A DNA stretch of 13,584 bases from Nitrospiria bacterium (GTDB taxonomy: Bacteria; Nitrospirota; CAKKRA01; 9FT-COMBO-42-15): NCBI GenBank assembly GCA_919902475.1, contig CAKKRA010000251.1:1-13584 (forward strand). The letters are read 5' to 3'. This document shows, in pieces, positions 1 through 6,017 of the stretch (its first letter is position 1; each line of letters opens with the position of its first letter). Position numbers and translations under genes: made by a program. The notes beneath the pieces were generated by a model. That model had not been told where the DNA came from. It saw only the letters and a program-made list of their open reading frames with translations, and made no database searches.

Positions 1-81
1 TCGCTTGAAGATTTAAAGGCAGGAAGGGTAACTAAATTTAAAAATGCCAAAGAGATGATAAAGGCGCTTGAGCTGGAATAA
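1..81 (+). CDS. C-terminal end of a type II antitoxin (partial)
   Basis: This is an open frame of 26 codons running in from the left edge and ending at TAA (79-81). The visible residues include EDLKAGRVTKFKNAKEMIKA, a charged helical tail of the kind seen in RelB/Phd-like antitoxins. The stop lies 2 bp before the GTG start of the RelE/YafQ-type gene, the usual antitoxin-then-toxin order with tight coupling. The identity rests mainly on that context, because the DNA-binding N-terminus is outside the window. The family cannot be fixed from this fragment. Confidence 0.55.
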   Translation, partial: SLEDLKAGRVTKFKNAKEMIKALELE

Positions 82-83
82 TA

Positions 84-365
84 GTGTTCATATTAGCAAC
101 CACCAAATATTTTCTGTGCCGCGCAAGGAAGTTTTTCAAAAAGCACCCTGATTTGAAAGAGGCTTTTGAAAAACTTGTAGAAGATTTGCGGCATGATCCT
201 TTTCAACCGCATCTTGAATATCATCGCCTCAGCGGAAAACTGGTGGGCGTACAGGCAGTGAGCCTAACCCGCAGCTACCGCGTTACCCTGACAATTATCA
301 TTAAAGAAAAAGAGATCATTCTTCTTGATATAGGAACGCATGATGAAGTGTATAGAAAAAAATAG
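84..365 (+). CDS. RelE/YafQ-type mRNA interferase toxin
   Basis: A 93-residue protein starting at GTG, 2 bp after the upstream antitoxin stop, which suggests translational coupling; no strong ribosome binding site is visible. The layout matches RelE/ParE-superfamily toxins of the YafQ type: an N-terminal helix pair (KFFKKHPDLKEAFEKLVEDL, about residues 16-35), a basic middle with HRLSGKL (47-53), the strand SLTRSYRVTL (60-69) and the C-terminal motif IGTHDEVYRK (83-92). His86 sits where YafQ has its catalytic histidine. Family members cleave mRNA in the ribosomal A site and are neutralised by the antitoxin encoded just upstream. Length is normal and the frame is intact. The assignment within RelE/YafQ/StbE is by motif only. 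Confidence 0.8.
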   Translation: MFILATTKYFLCRARKFFKKHPDLKEAFEKLVEDLRHDPFQPHLEYHRLSGKLVGVQAVSLTRSYRVTLTIIIKEKEIILLDIGTHDEVYRKK

Positions 366-376
366 TAAATCAATAA

Positions 377-553
377 AAATTCAAAAAGTCTAAAAAGACA
401 GCTAATGTAAACAGGCAAGTTGATAAAGATAAGCAGTGGGATGGTCTTTTTAACAGCCTGGAAAAGTTTTCAGATGATTTCATGAATCTTAGAGAGCAGC
501 CGGAATTACAGAAAAGACACAGAACTAAACTCACTAAGGGAAAAAGTTCATGA
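377..553 (+). pseudogene. VapB/AbrB-type antitoxin remnant (C-terminal part)
   Basis: There is no intact gene here, but the frame from 377 to the TGA at 551-553 encodes QWDGLFNSLEKFSDDFMNLR and then EQPE. This resembles the conserved C-terminal tail of VapB-like antitoxins (W-D-x-x-F ... S-D-D-F-M-x-x-R-x-Q-P). No start codon or N-terminal AbrB fold is present in this frame. After about position 510 the neighbouring frame, ending at TAA 570-572, reads NSLREKVHELFNKE, so a small indel may have shifted the end. The remnant probably marks a lost VapBC module. The family call is from pattern recognition. Confidence 0.45.
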
Positions 554-574
554 GCTGTTTAATAAAGAGTAAAG

Positions 575-751
575 GTGAATTACCGTAGGGGTGGGCTGTT
601 TCAATTCTTAGATATTTTTGATAGTTAGCGAGCCCTTCTATAATCTGAAAACCTTCCTGAGCCTGATGTCATCGCCCGCGAGATAGCAGAAGACCTTGAA
701 GCGGCATTGGGGCAATTCAGGCTTATTGCTGAAGATTTGGGAGAAAAATAA
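575..751 (+). pseudogene. hsdM: Decayed 3' end of hsdM (type I restriction-modification methyltransferase)
   Basis: The frame ending at TAA 749-751 reads ENLPEPDVIAREIAEDLEAA followed by LGQFRLIAEDLGEK. This is the characteristic tail of N-6 adenine methylase (HsdM-type) subunits. Upstream in the same frame is FQFLDIFDS, resembling the LDIFW segment before that tail, but two in-frame stop codons (TAG at about 626 and TAA at about 641) separate the two parts. Only about 55 codons of a protein normally near 500 residues remain, so it is a dead fragment. No hsdS or hsdR is visible nearby. Confidence 0.55.
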
Positions 752-755
752 ACTC

Positions 756-787
756 GCGGCACCTCGCGTAGGTGCGTGGATTGAAAT
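756..787 (+). CRISPR. Solitary type I-C-like CRISPR repeat (no array)
   Basis: A 32-bp stretch with the shape of a type I-C repeat: a perfect 6-bp stem GCACCT/AGGTGC around the loop CGCGT (759-775), followed by the hallmark 3' end GTGGATTGAAAT (776-787). The first five bases, GCGGC, differ by one from the common GTCGC start. No second copy occurs downstream at the expected 65-70 bp spacing, and there are no cas genes in the window. It is best read as a leftover or captured single repeat, 4 bp after the hsdM remnant. Confidence 0.55.
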
Positions 788-816
788 GGTTATACTTTTG
801 CAATAACCTGCCCCGC

Positions 817-1203
817 TTAAGCTGTTTTAACTGACTGTTTTTTAAACCACCTTGCTATTTTTTCAATTTCTATTTTTGTGGAAGCAGCTTCAAAAGTAAA
901 CTGTTGAAGCTCCTTGTTTGAGGCTGTGATTTGAAAGCCGTTGCGGAGAAGGAATATTGATGAAGATGTGATTGCAGTCCTTTTGTTGCCGTCTATAAAT
1001 CGATGGTTCTTGATAAGCGAGTGCATGAGGGCAGCGGCTTTGGTAAAAATATCAGGATAGAGGTCGTCGCCGCCGAATGCAGCCATTGGCCGTGCTATTG
1101 CCGATTGCAGCAAGCCAATATCCCTGAGGCCGTGGCTGCCGCCTGTTTCTTCTATCAAGCGATAATGCATAAAAAGCGCCTGCTCAGGAGTCAGATAGTT
1201 CAT
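817..1203 (-). CDS. doc: Death-on-curing (Doc/Fic family) toxin
   Basis: A 128-residue Fic-fold protein. The motif HRFIDGNKRTA (His67 to Ala77) is the Doc form of the Fic motif, H-x-F-x-[DN]-[AG]-N-K-R, with Lys where AMP-transferring Fic proteins have Gly. In phage P1 Doc this variant makes the enzyme a kinase that phosphorylates EF-Tu and stops translation. Supporting features are the N-terminal YLTPEQALFMHY and the RDIGLLQSAIARP segment typical of Doc. The start ATG (1201-1203) overlaps the antitoxin stop TGA (1200-1202) as ATGA, so translation is coupled. Length equals P1 Doc. The gene appears intact and is second in a two-gene operon. Confidence 0.9.
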   Translation of the reverse strand: MNYLTPEQALFMHYRLIEETGGSHGLRDIGLLQSAIARPMAAFGGDDLYPDIFTKAAALMHSLIKNHRFIDGNKRTAITSSSIFLLRNGFQITASNKELQQFTFEAASTKIEIEKIARWFKKQSVKTA

Positions 1204-1448
1204 TTTTTAGCCAGCGCTTTGAGGGCAGGTTTGTATTGTTTAACAAAATCCTTGACCTGTGCTGCGAATTCAGTGTCTATTGCTTTATATTCTGTTTTTG
1301 CTTTAGCTGGTTCAATAATAATATTGCTGGTTTCTTCGTTTAGTTTTACTTCAACCTGAGAACCAGTGGTCAGGTGAAGTTTTTCCAATATCTCTTTTGG
1401 GATTAAAACCCCTTGACTGTTGCCAATATGGCATATTTTTCGCAACAT
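1200..1448 (-). CDS. AbrB/MazE/SpoVT-type antitoxin paired with Doc
   Basis: An 82-residue protein. The N-terminal half (MLRKICHIGNSQGVLIPKEI, then LEKLHLTTGSQVEV) is a swapped-hairpin AbrB/MazE DNA-binding domain. The C-terminal half (about residues 49-82) is charged and helical, as expected for a toxin-wrapping tail. The start at 1448 is chosen because AGGAGG lies at 1455-1460, 6 bases upstream; a longer reading back to 1508 lacks such a site. It should neutralise the downstream toxin and repress its own promoter. Doc is classically paired with Phd, so this is the AbrB-type antitoxin variant. Confidence 0.85.
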   Translation of the reverse strand: MLRKICHIGNSQGVLIPKEILEKLHLTTGSQVEVKLNEETSNIIIEPAKAKTEYKAIDTEFAAQVKDFVKQYKPALKALAKK

Positions 1449-1523
1449 AATAAACCTCCTCAGTAAACAGTCATCCCTCTCTCTCCCATGGAAAAGGAAG
1501 GGGGGCAAGTGGATGTTATTACA

Positions 1524-1562
1524 ATGTTATAACATATATATGGAAATGTCAATACATATGTA
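1524..1562 (-). promoter_or_regulatory. Toxin-antitoxin promoter with two palindromic candidate operators
   Basis: Reading minus, a perfect -35 TTGACA (1547-1552) is followed after 17 bp by a weak -10 TAACAT (1524-1529). The -10 lies in a perfect 12-bp palindrome ATGTTATAACAT (1524-1535). A second perfect palindrome, TACATATGTA (1553-1562), abuts the -35. Palindromes bracketing the promoter fit self-repression by the AbrB-type antitoxin, which is inference. The untranslated leader would be about 70 nt. Confidence 0.6.
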
Positions 1563-1595
1563 CTTTACAGGCACGTGCACGGACGCGGAATATTC

Positions 1596-3404
1596 CTACT
1601 CCCTGTGCTTTGGCCTTTTGCCTGCGGCAAGGATTCTTTTGCGTATGCGGATGCTTTGGGGCGTAGCCTCAACAAGCTCGTCCTCTTTGATAAATTCTAT
1701 TGCCTGCTCAAGACCCATAGGCCTTGGAGGCACAAGCCTCATGGCATCATCAGTGCCTGATGCCCTTATGTTTGTAAGCTTCTTTTCCTTTACAACATTT
1801 ACATCAAGGTCATTCTCGCGGGAATTCTCTCCGATTACCATGCCCTCATACACAGATGTATTCTCTTTAATAAAAAGCTCGCCCCTCGGCTGTAAATGAA
1901 ACAGGGCGTATGTAGTTGTCTTGCCTGTCCTGTCTGAAACCAAGGCGCCTGTTGCTCGTTTTGTTATTTGACCATGCCATGGCTCATACCCGTCAAATAG
2001 GTGGTTTAGTAATCCTGTGCCCCTCGTGTCTGTCAAAAATTCAGAACGGAAGCCTATCAAGCCCCTTGAAGGGATGCGGAATTCAAGACGCACCCTGCCG
2101 TGGCCGTTATTCTGCATCTTTAACATCCTGCCTTTTCTCATACCGAGCTTCTGCGTAACAACGCCGATAAAATCCTCAGGGCAGTCAATTACAAGAAGCT
2201 CCATAGGCTCATTCAAGGCGCCGTTTATCTGCTTTGTAATGGTCTCTGGCATTGACACTGACAGCTCATATCCCTCGCGGCGCATCATCTCAATCAAAAT
2301 CGCAAGCTGAAGCTCTCCCCTTCCCATTACCTTGAACGAATCAGTTGTATCCATTGATTCAATACGGATGGCAACATTATATAAAAGCTCCTTTTCAAGC
2401 CTCTCTTTCAAATTTCTTGATGTAACAAATTTGCCTTCCTTGCCTGCAAACGGCGATGTGTTTACTGAAAAGACCATAGAGATAGTCGGCTCATCAACTG
2501 CAATCCGAGGAAGCGGTTTTGGATTATCTGCATCAGTAATAGTATCGCCGATGTTTATACCTTCAATACCTGCAAGCGCCACAATATCGCCAACTACTGC
2601 CTTTTCAATATCTACACGTTTTAATCCTCTGAAACCGTATAGAGATGTTGCCTTTGCCTTTATCACATCTCCCTTTTGATTCACAAAACCAATGGCATCG
2701 CCGATCTTAACAGCGCCGGAGAATATCCTGCCAATAGCAAGCCTTCCAACATAATCATTGTAATCAATATTTGCAACAAGGATCTGAAGCGCTGCATTCT
2801 CATCCCCTTCTGGCGGAAGTATGGTCTTTAATACTGATTCAAAAAGGCACTGCAAATCCTTTGCCTCATCTTCAAGTTTAAGCTTTGCAATCCCCTCCCT
2901 TGCATTTGTATAGATAATTGGGAAATCAAGCTGATCTTCCTGTGCGTCTAAATCTATAAAAAGGTCATAGACCTCATTTACAACCTCGCTTATACGGGCA
3001 TCTGGCCTGTCAATCTTGTTTATCACAAGCACAGGAGGCAGATTAAGCTCAAGGGCCTTCTTTAAAACAAACCGCGTCTGCGGAAGCGGGCCTTCGGATG
3101 CGTCAACGAGCAGAAGCACGCCGTCCACCATCTTTAATGTTCGCTCCACCTCGCCGCCGAAGTCAGCATGGCCTGGTGTATCAACAATATTTATTTTTAC
3201 GCCTTTATATTCAACAGCAGTGTTCTTTGCCATGATGGTGATGCCGCGCTCCCTTTCCAGGTCAATATTATCCATTACCCTTTCCTGAACCTGCTGATTA
3301 TCCCTGAATATGCCTCCCTGCTTCAGCATGGCGTCTACAAGTGTGGTCTTGCCATGGTCAACATGGGCAATAATAGCGATGTTTCTGATATCTTCTCTCT
3401 TCAT
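1596..3404 (-). CDS. typA: Ribosome-associated translational GTPase TypA/BipA
   Basis: A 602-residue translational GTPase close to the usual TypA length of about 600-615. The GTP-binding motifs are clear: AHVDHGKT (residues 13-20), RGITI (53-57, switch I), DTPGH (75-79) and NKID (129-132). They are followed by an EF-Tu-like domain II and elongation-factor-G-like domains. The C-terminal segment GLIGFRSEFLTDTRGTG is specific to BipA/TypA and absent from EF-G and LepA. TypA binds ribosomes under stress and cold and assists 50S assembly. The ATG at 3404 is preceded by AAAGGAG with good spacing. The gene stands alone with its own promoter and a long structured leader. Its 3' end lies close to the toxin-antitoxin promoter and no clear terminator separates them. 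Confidence 0.97.
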   Translation of the reverse strand: MKREDIRNIAIIAHVDHGKTTLVDAMLKQGGIFRDNQQVQERVMDNIDLERERGITIMAKNTAVEYKGVKINIVDTPGHADFGGEVERTLKMVDGVLLLVDASEGPLPQTRFVLKKALELNLPPVLVINKIDRPDARISEVVNEVYDLFIDLDAQEDQLDFPIIYTNAREGIAKLKLEDEAKDLQCLFESVLKTILPPEGDENAALQILVANIDYNDYVGRLAIGRIFSGAVKIGDAIGFVNQKGDVIKAKATSLYGFRGLKRVDIEKAVVGDIVALAGIEGINIGDTITDADNPKPLPRIAVDEPTISMVFSVNTSPFAGKEGKFVTSRNLKERLEKELLYNVAIRIESMDTTDSFKVMGRGELQLAILIEMMRREGYELSVSMPETITKQINGALNEPMELLVIDCPEDFIGVVTQKLGMRKGRMLKMQNNGHGRVRLEFRIPSRGLIGFRSEFLTDTRGTGLLNHLFDGYEPWHGQITKRATGALVSDRTGKTTTYALFHLQPRGELFIKENTSVYEGMVIGENSRENDLDVNVVKEKKLTNIRASGTDDAMRLVPPRPMGLEQAIEFIKEDELVEATPQSIRIRKRILAAGKRPKHRE

Positions 3405-3424
3405 TTATCTCCTTTACACTTTTT

Positions 3425-3473
3425 ACCCCCTCCCTAACCCTCCCACTTGATGGGGGAGGGAAGGGTGAGGGTG
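3425..3473. repeat. C-rich/G-rich imperfect inverted repeat
   Basis: A C-rich arm (3425-3445, with CCCTCCCTAACCCTCCC) is followed by a complementary G-rich arm (3451-3473, GGGGGAGGGAAGGGTGAGGG) around a short centre. It forms an imperfect hairpin of about 20 bp. Palindromes of this CCCTCACCCT / AGGGTGAGGG type occur dispersed in many bacterial genomes. Here it lies within the typA leader. A weaker, possibly related run occurs at about 1473-1506, ahead of the antitoxin start. Confidence 0.6.
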
Positions 3474-3483
3474 TTTTTCGCAA

Positions 3484-3530
3484 TAAAAAAGGGCGAACCA
3501 CAAAAAGGACTTGGCCCGCCCTTTGTCCTT
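3484..3530 (-). terminator. Terminator-like hairpin with competing hairpin in the typA leader
   Basis: On the minus strand the arms AAAGGGCG (3517-3524) and CGCCCTTT (3488-3495) form an 8-bp stem, with T-rich sequence (3484-3490) at its 3' side, as in an intrinsic terminator. An alternative stem AAGGAC (3525-3530) with GTCCTT (3505-3510) would place the terminator's 5' arm in its loop. It lies between the predicted typA promoter and the typA start with no gene upstream. It could be an attenuator, or the end of a transcript of about 50 nt. I recognise no known riboswitch class. Confidence 0.5.
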
Positions 3531-3541
3531 GAACTTTTGAT

Positions 3542-3571
3542 ATAATAACACATCTTTATGAAAATTTGCAA
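3542..3571 (-). promoter_or_regulatory. Predicted typA promoter
   Basis: Reading minus, -35 TTGCAA (3566-3571), 18 bp, then -10 TATTAT (3542-3547). Transcription would start near 3535 and give typA a leader of about 130 nt. It is back to back with the promoter of the M48 protease. Confidence 0.45.
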
Positions 3572-3586
3572 TGCCTAAAAAACTTC

Positions 3587-3615
3587 TTAACATTTAAGCC
3601 TATATTTTGTATAAT
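3587..3615 (+). promoter_or_regulatory. Predicted promoter of the M48 protease gene
   Basis: -35 TTAACA (3587-3592), exactly 17 bp, then a consensus -10 TATAAT (3610-3615). Transcription would start near 3622. This excludes a protein start at 3607 and supports the ATG at 3667. Confidence 0.7.
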
Positions 3616-3666
3616 CCGGATAGTTGCAATTCTTTGTTGTTTCCAAAAAATAAAAGTGTTATCAAT

Positions 3667-4977
3667 ATGAAGATATATGCTGTGAAAAAGCACATGCCTT
3701 TTTATGCGGTTCTTGTTTTTCTTATGATCTTTATCAGCGCCTGCGCCAAAAATCCTGTTACTGGCGAAAGGGAGCTTGTACTCATATCTGAGGAAGATGA
3801 ATTAAGCATCGGCGTTAAAAACTACCCTATAACAACACAGATGAATAACGGCCTGTTTAAAGACGATGAGCTTCAGGCTTATGTAAATGGCGTTGGAAAG
3901 AGGCTTGGCGCTGTAAGCCACAGGCAAAACCTTCCTTATGAATTTAATGTGGTTAATTCCTCTGATTATAATGCCTTCTGTCTACCTGGCGGCAAGATAA
4001 GCATAACAAGGGGGCTCTTAATAAATTTGGGAAATGAAGACCAGCTTGCAGGCATACTTGGCCATGAGATAGGACATGCAACTGCAAGGCATTCTGCAAA
4101 GCATATAAGCAGAACAGTCCTGACTCAGGCAGTCCTTGTCAGCATTGAGGCTGTTTTGGCTGCGAAGGATATAAAAAACAGGGAACTTTACAGCCTCGGC
4201 TCTACCTTTGCTGCTACCCTTATGCTCATGAAATACAGCAGGGATCAGGAGAGGCAGTCTGACCATCTCGGCCTTGATTACATGAATAAGACAGGCTATA
4301 ATCCAACAGGCCTTAAACAATCCATGGAAATATTGCAGAAGGCGCATAAGAAGGAGTCCTCCAAGCTTGAGAACCTCTTTATGACACACCCATTGACAAC
4401 AGAGAGGATAGACGCTATCAGCAAAGAATTGAATACCACATATAAAGATACTGTTATTAGAGAATTAAAGGCAGACGAATTTAGCAGAAAGACTGCACAT
4501 CTGAAGAACCTAAAGAATGCCTATGCCCATTATGACAGGGGTGATGAGGCAATGGGAAAAAAGGATTATAAGACTGCTGAAGGCGAGTATAACAAGGCGA
4601 TTTGGCTTCATAAAGACGCAATCTTTTACTCAGGACTCGCATTTGCTTTACTTAAACAGGATAAGACAGAGGATGCAAAGACTGCGATAGACGCATCTAT
4701 TAAGATAGACCCGAACCTCTTTGGTTCAAGATTTCTATCAGGCCTTATCAATTATAAGTCAGAGAAATATCAGACAACCCTTGTTCATATGCTTGCTGCT
4801 GATAAACTTATTTCGGATGTTCCTCAGGTAAAACTCTACATTGCAAGATGTTATGAAAGGCTTAATAACAAAGAAAAGTCCGCAGCATATTATAAAGAGA
4901 CCTTAAAACTTGACCCAAATGGCGAGGCAGGAAAAGAGGCAAGGGAAAAATTGATAAAATGGGGTGTGATTAAATAG
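3667..4977 (+). CDS. Lipoprotein M48-family metalloprotease with TPR-like C-terminus (BepA/LoiP-like)
   Basis: A 436-residue secreted protease. From the ATG at 3667 the N-terminus has lysines, a hydrophobic stretch (11-23) and the lipobox I-S-A-C with Cys26, so it should be a lipid-anchored envelope protein. CAKNPVTGERELVLISEEDE after the lipobox is typical of periplasmic M48 proteases. The zinc motif is HEIGH (123-127) and the third ligand is probably Glu185 in SRDQERQSD; HPLTTERI (231-238) is also family-typical. Residues from about 270 onward form TPR-like helical repeats (AHYDRGDEAMGKKDYKTAEG, and IARCYERLNNKEKSAAYY later). Relatives degrade or help assemble misfolded outer-membrane proteins. 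The start codon lacks a good ribosome binding site. The gene ends 10 bp from the convergent tRNA-Asn. Confidence 0.9.
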   Translation: MKIYAVKKHMPFYAVLVFLMIFISACAKNPVTGERELVLISEEDELSIGVKNYPITTQMNNGLFKDDELQAYVNGVGKRLGAVSHRQNLPYEFNVVNSSDYNAFCLPGGKISITRGLLINLGNEDQLAGILGHEIGHATARHSAKHISRTVLTQAVLVSIEAVLAAKDIKNRELYSLGSTFAATLMLMKYSRDQERQSDHLGLDYMNKTGYNPTGLKQSMEILQKAHKKESSKLENLFMTHPLTTERIDAISKELNTTYKDTVIRELKADEFSRKTAHLKNLKNAYAHYDRGDEAMGKKDYKTAEGEYNKAIWLHKDAIFYSGLAFALLKQDKTEDAKTAIDASIKIDPNLFGSRFLSGLINYKSEKYQTTLVHMLAADKLISDVPQVKLYIARCYERLNNKEKSAAYYKETLKLDPNGEAGKEAREKLIKWGVIK

Positions 4978-4987
4978 CTTAAAAAAT

Positions 4988-5315
4988 TGGCTCCCCGGGC
5001 CGGACTCGAACCAGCGACAAGGTGGTTACAAGTACCCCTTATGTTTCCATAAGGCTTGGACTATCTCATCACCCTCTTTAACCTTTACAGTAAAGTTAGG
5101 GTGTCGGGCGCTATAGAGGTTTATTGGTTGGGCTCCTCACCTCATAGTCTCTGCACGTTTCCGCTTACCACTACCCTTCAGCGGACTTCGCTCAGGATTA
5201 CCATACCTTTTCAGGCTTTAGGCTTCCCTGAATTCACCCGATTTTGCAACCACGGTTTCCCGTGGAAGCTGCAAAATTTTACAGCCACCTGCTCTACCGA
5301 CTGAGCTACCGGGGA
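4988..5315 (-). tRNA. tRNA-Asn(GUU) interrupted by a group I intron
   Basis: The 5' exon is 5281-5315 (35 nt) and the 3' exon is 4988-5028 (41 nt, CCA encoded). Joined, they give a complete cloverleaf. The acceptor is TCCCCGG/CCGGGGA with G73; the D arm is GCTC/GAGC; the anticodon stem is GGTGG/CCACC with loop CTGTTAA; the T arm is GCTGG/CCGGC with loop TTCGAGT. The anticodon is GUU. U1-A72 and G73 are also found in E. coli tRNA-Asn. The intron lies between U35 and U36. On the minus strand a run of T follows the CCA directly and may end transcription. Without splicing this gene cannot give a functional tRNA. Confidence 0.93.
5029..5280 (-). ncRNA. Group I self-splicing intron (252 nt, no ORF) in tRNA-Asn
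   Basis: The 5' exon end GGCUGU (5281-5286) pairs with the internal guide GCAGCU (5267-5272), giving the diagnostic U.G pair at the 5' splice site (P1). P2 is CCACGG/CCGUGG with a GAAA loop (5250-5265). P3 is UCGGGUG (5235-5241) with CGCCCGA (5104-5110). P4 uses UCAGG (5227-5231) with CCUGA (5192-5196). P7 is GACUAU (5144-5149) with AUAGUC (5059-5064), inside the R-like GCAGAGACUAU and S-like AUAGUCC elements. P8 is CACCCU with AGGGUG (5070-5103). P9 is CCUUAUG-GAAA-CAUAAGG (5037-5054). The last base is G (5029), as required. Size and P/Q/R/S sequences resemble the cyanobacterial tRNA-Leu intron (IC3-like). A possible extra hairpin lies between P7 and P3'. No homing endonuclease is encoded. 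Confidence 0.93.
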
Positions 5316-5355
5316 GTATAAAATATTTTTTGTGTTATCTTGTTAAATTTTAGTT

Positions 5356-5384
5356 ATTTTAATCTATCTGGCGGGTATCGTCAA
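5356..5384 (-). promoter_or_regulatory. Predicted promoter of tRNA-Asn
   Basis: Reading minus, -35 TTGACG (5379-5384), 17 bp, then -10 TAAAAT (5356-5361). Transcription would start near 5349, about 34 nt before the mature tRNA 5' end. It lies just downstream of mglA, so the tRNA need not depend on the mglBA promoter. Confidence 0.65.
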
Positions 5385-5396
5385 GGAAAATGTTTA

Positions 5397-5987
5397 TTAT
5401 CTTCCGGTCTTTTTCAGCTCCATCAATACCTGTTTTGCAACCTCTTTCAATGTATCAAAGACACCCCTTCCGTCCTTTGCTACTCCCTCAAACCAGGGTA
5501 CATTTTTTGGATTAAGAACCCTGTTCATCTCTTCAACTGGCACAACATTCGGGAGGTCTCTTTTGTTATACTGAATGCAGAATGAGATTGCATCTAAATT
5601 ATATCCCTGCTCTGTAAGGTTTGTCCTTAAATTATCCAAACTCTCAATATTTGCCTCCATCCTCTCTACCTGTGAATCCGCCACAAACACAACGCCGTCA
5701 ACACCCTTTAAAATCAGCTTTCTGCTTGCATCATAGAATACCTGGCCTGGAACTGTATATAAATGAAAACGGGTCTTAAATCCCCTTATCATCCCCAGCG
5801 CTAACGGCAGAAAATCAAAGAACAACGTCCTCTCTGTCTCAGTTGCAAGGGATATCATCTTACCCTTTGCATCCGGGGATGTCTTTTTATATATATATTG
5901 GAGGTTTGTTGTCTTGCCGCCTAAACCAGGGCCGTAATAAACAATCTTACAGTTTATCTCTCGTGCGGAGTAATTTATAAATGACAT
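5397..5987 (-). CDS. mglA: MglA-type Ras-like GTPase
   Basis: A 196-residue small GTPase of the MglA family, of normal length. It begins with MSFINYSAREINCKIVYYGP, the conserved MglA start. The P-loop is GPGLGGKTT (residues 19-27), the switch II region contains TVPGQ (78-82), and the base-specificity motif is NKRD (141-144). MglA-GTP marks a cell pole in Myxococcus and sets polarity for motility systems; in other bacteria its role is less defined. It follows its partner mglB by 30 bp in one operon. The preceding sequence GATGGAAGGAAG supplies a purine-rich ribosome binding site. Confidence 0.95.
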   Translation of the reverse strand: MSFINYSAREINCKIVYYGPGLGGKTTNLQYIYKKTSPDAKGKMISLATETERTLFFDFLPLALGMIRGFKTRFHLYTVPGQVFYDASRKLILKGVDGVVFVADSQVERMEANIESLDNLRTNLTEQGYNLDAISFCIQYNKRDLPNVVPVEEMNRVLNPKNVPWFEGVAKDGRGVFDTLKEVAKQVLMELKKTGR

Positions 5988-6017
5988 TAACCGTTTCTTC
6001 CTTCCATCTTTCCAGTT

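Noticed and set aside
788..816. A spacer and further CRISPR repeats after the lone repeat
   Set aside because: No second repeat is present. The sequence forms a small GGTTAT/ATAACC hairpin and then runs into the doc gene end.
1449..1508. Longer N-terminus for the AbrB-type antitoxin
   Set aside because: The AGGAGG site lies within it and points to the ATG at 1448, which is also where the AbrB fold begins.
3607..3666. Longer N-terminus for the M48 protease
   Set aside because: Position 3607 is inside the predicted promoter, and only the ATG at 3667 gives a proper lipoprotein signal peptide.
4988..5315. Reading the split tRNA as tRNA-Thr(UGU) with loop CTTGTAA
   Set aside because: It would need an intron ending in U instead of the required G. 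U1-A72 and G73 fit Asn rather than Thr.
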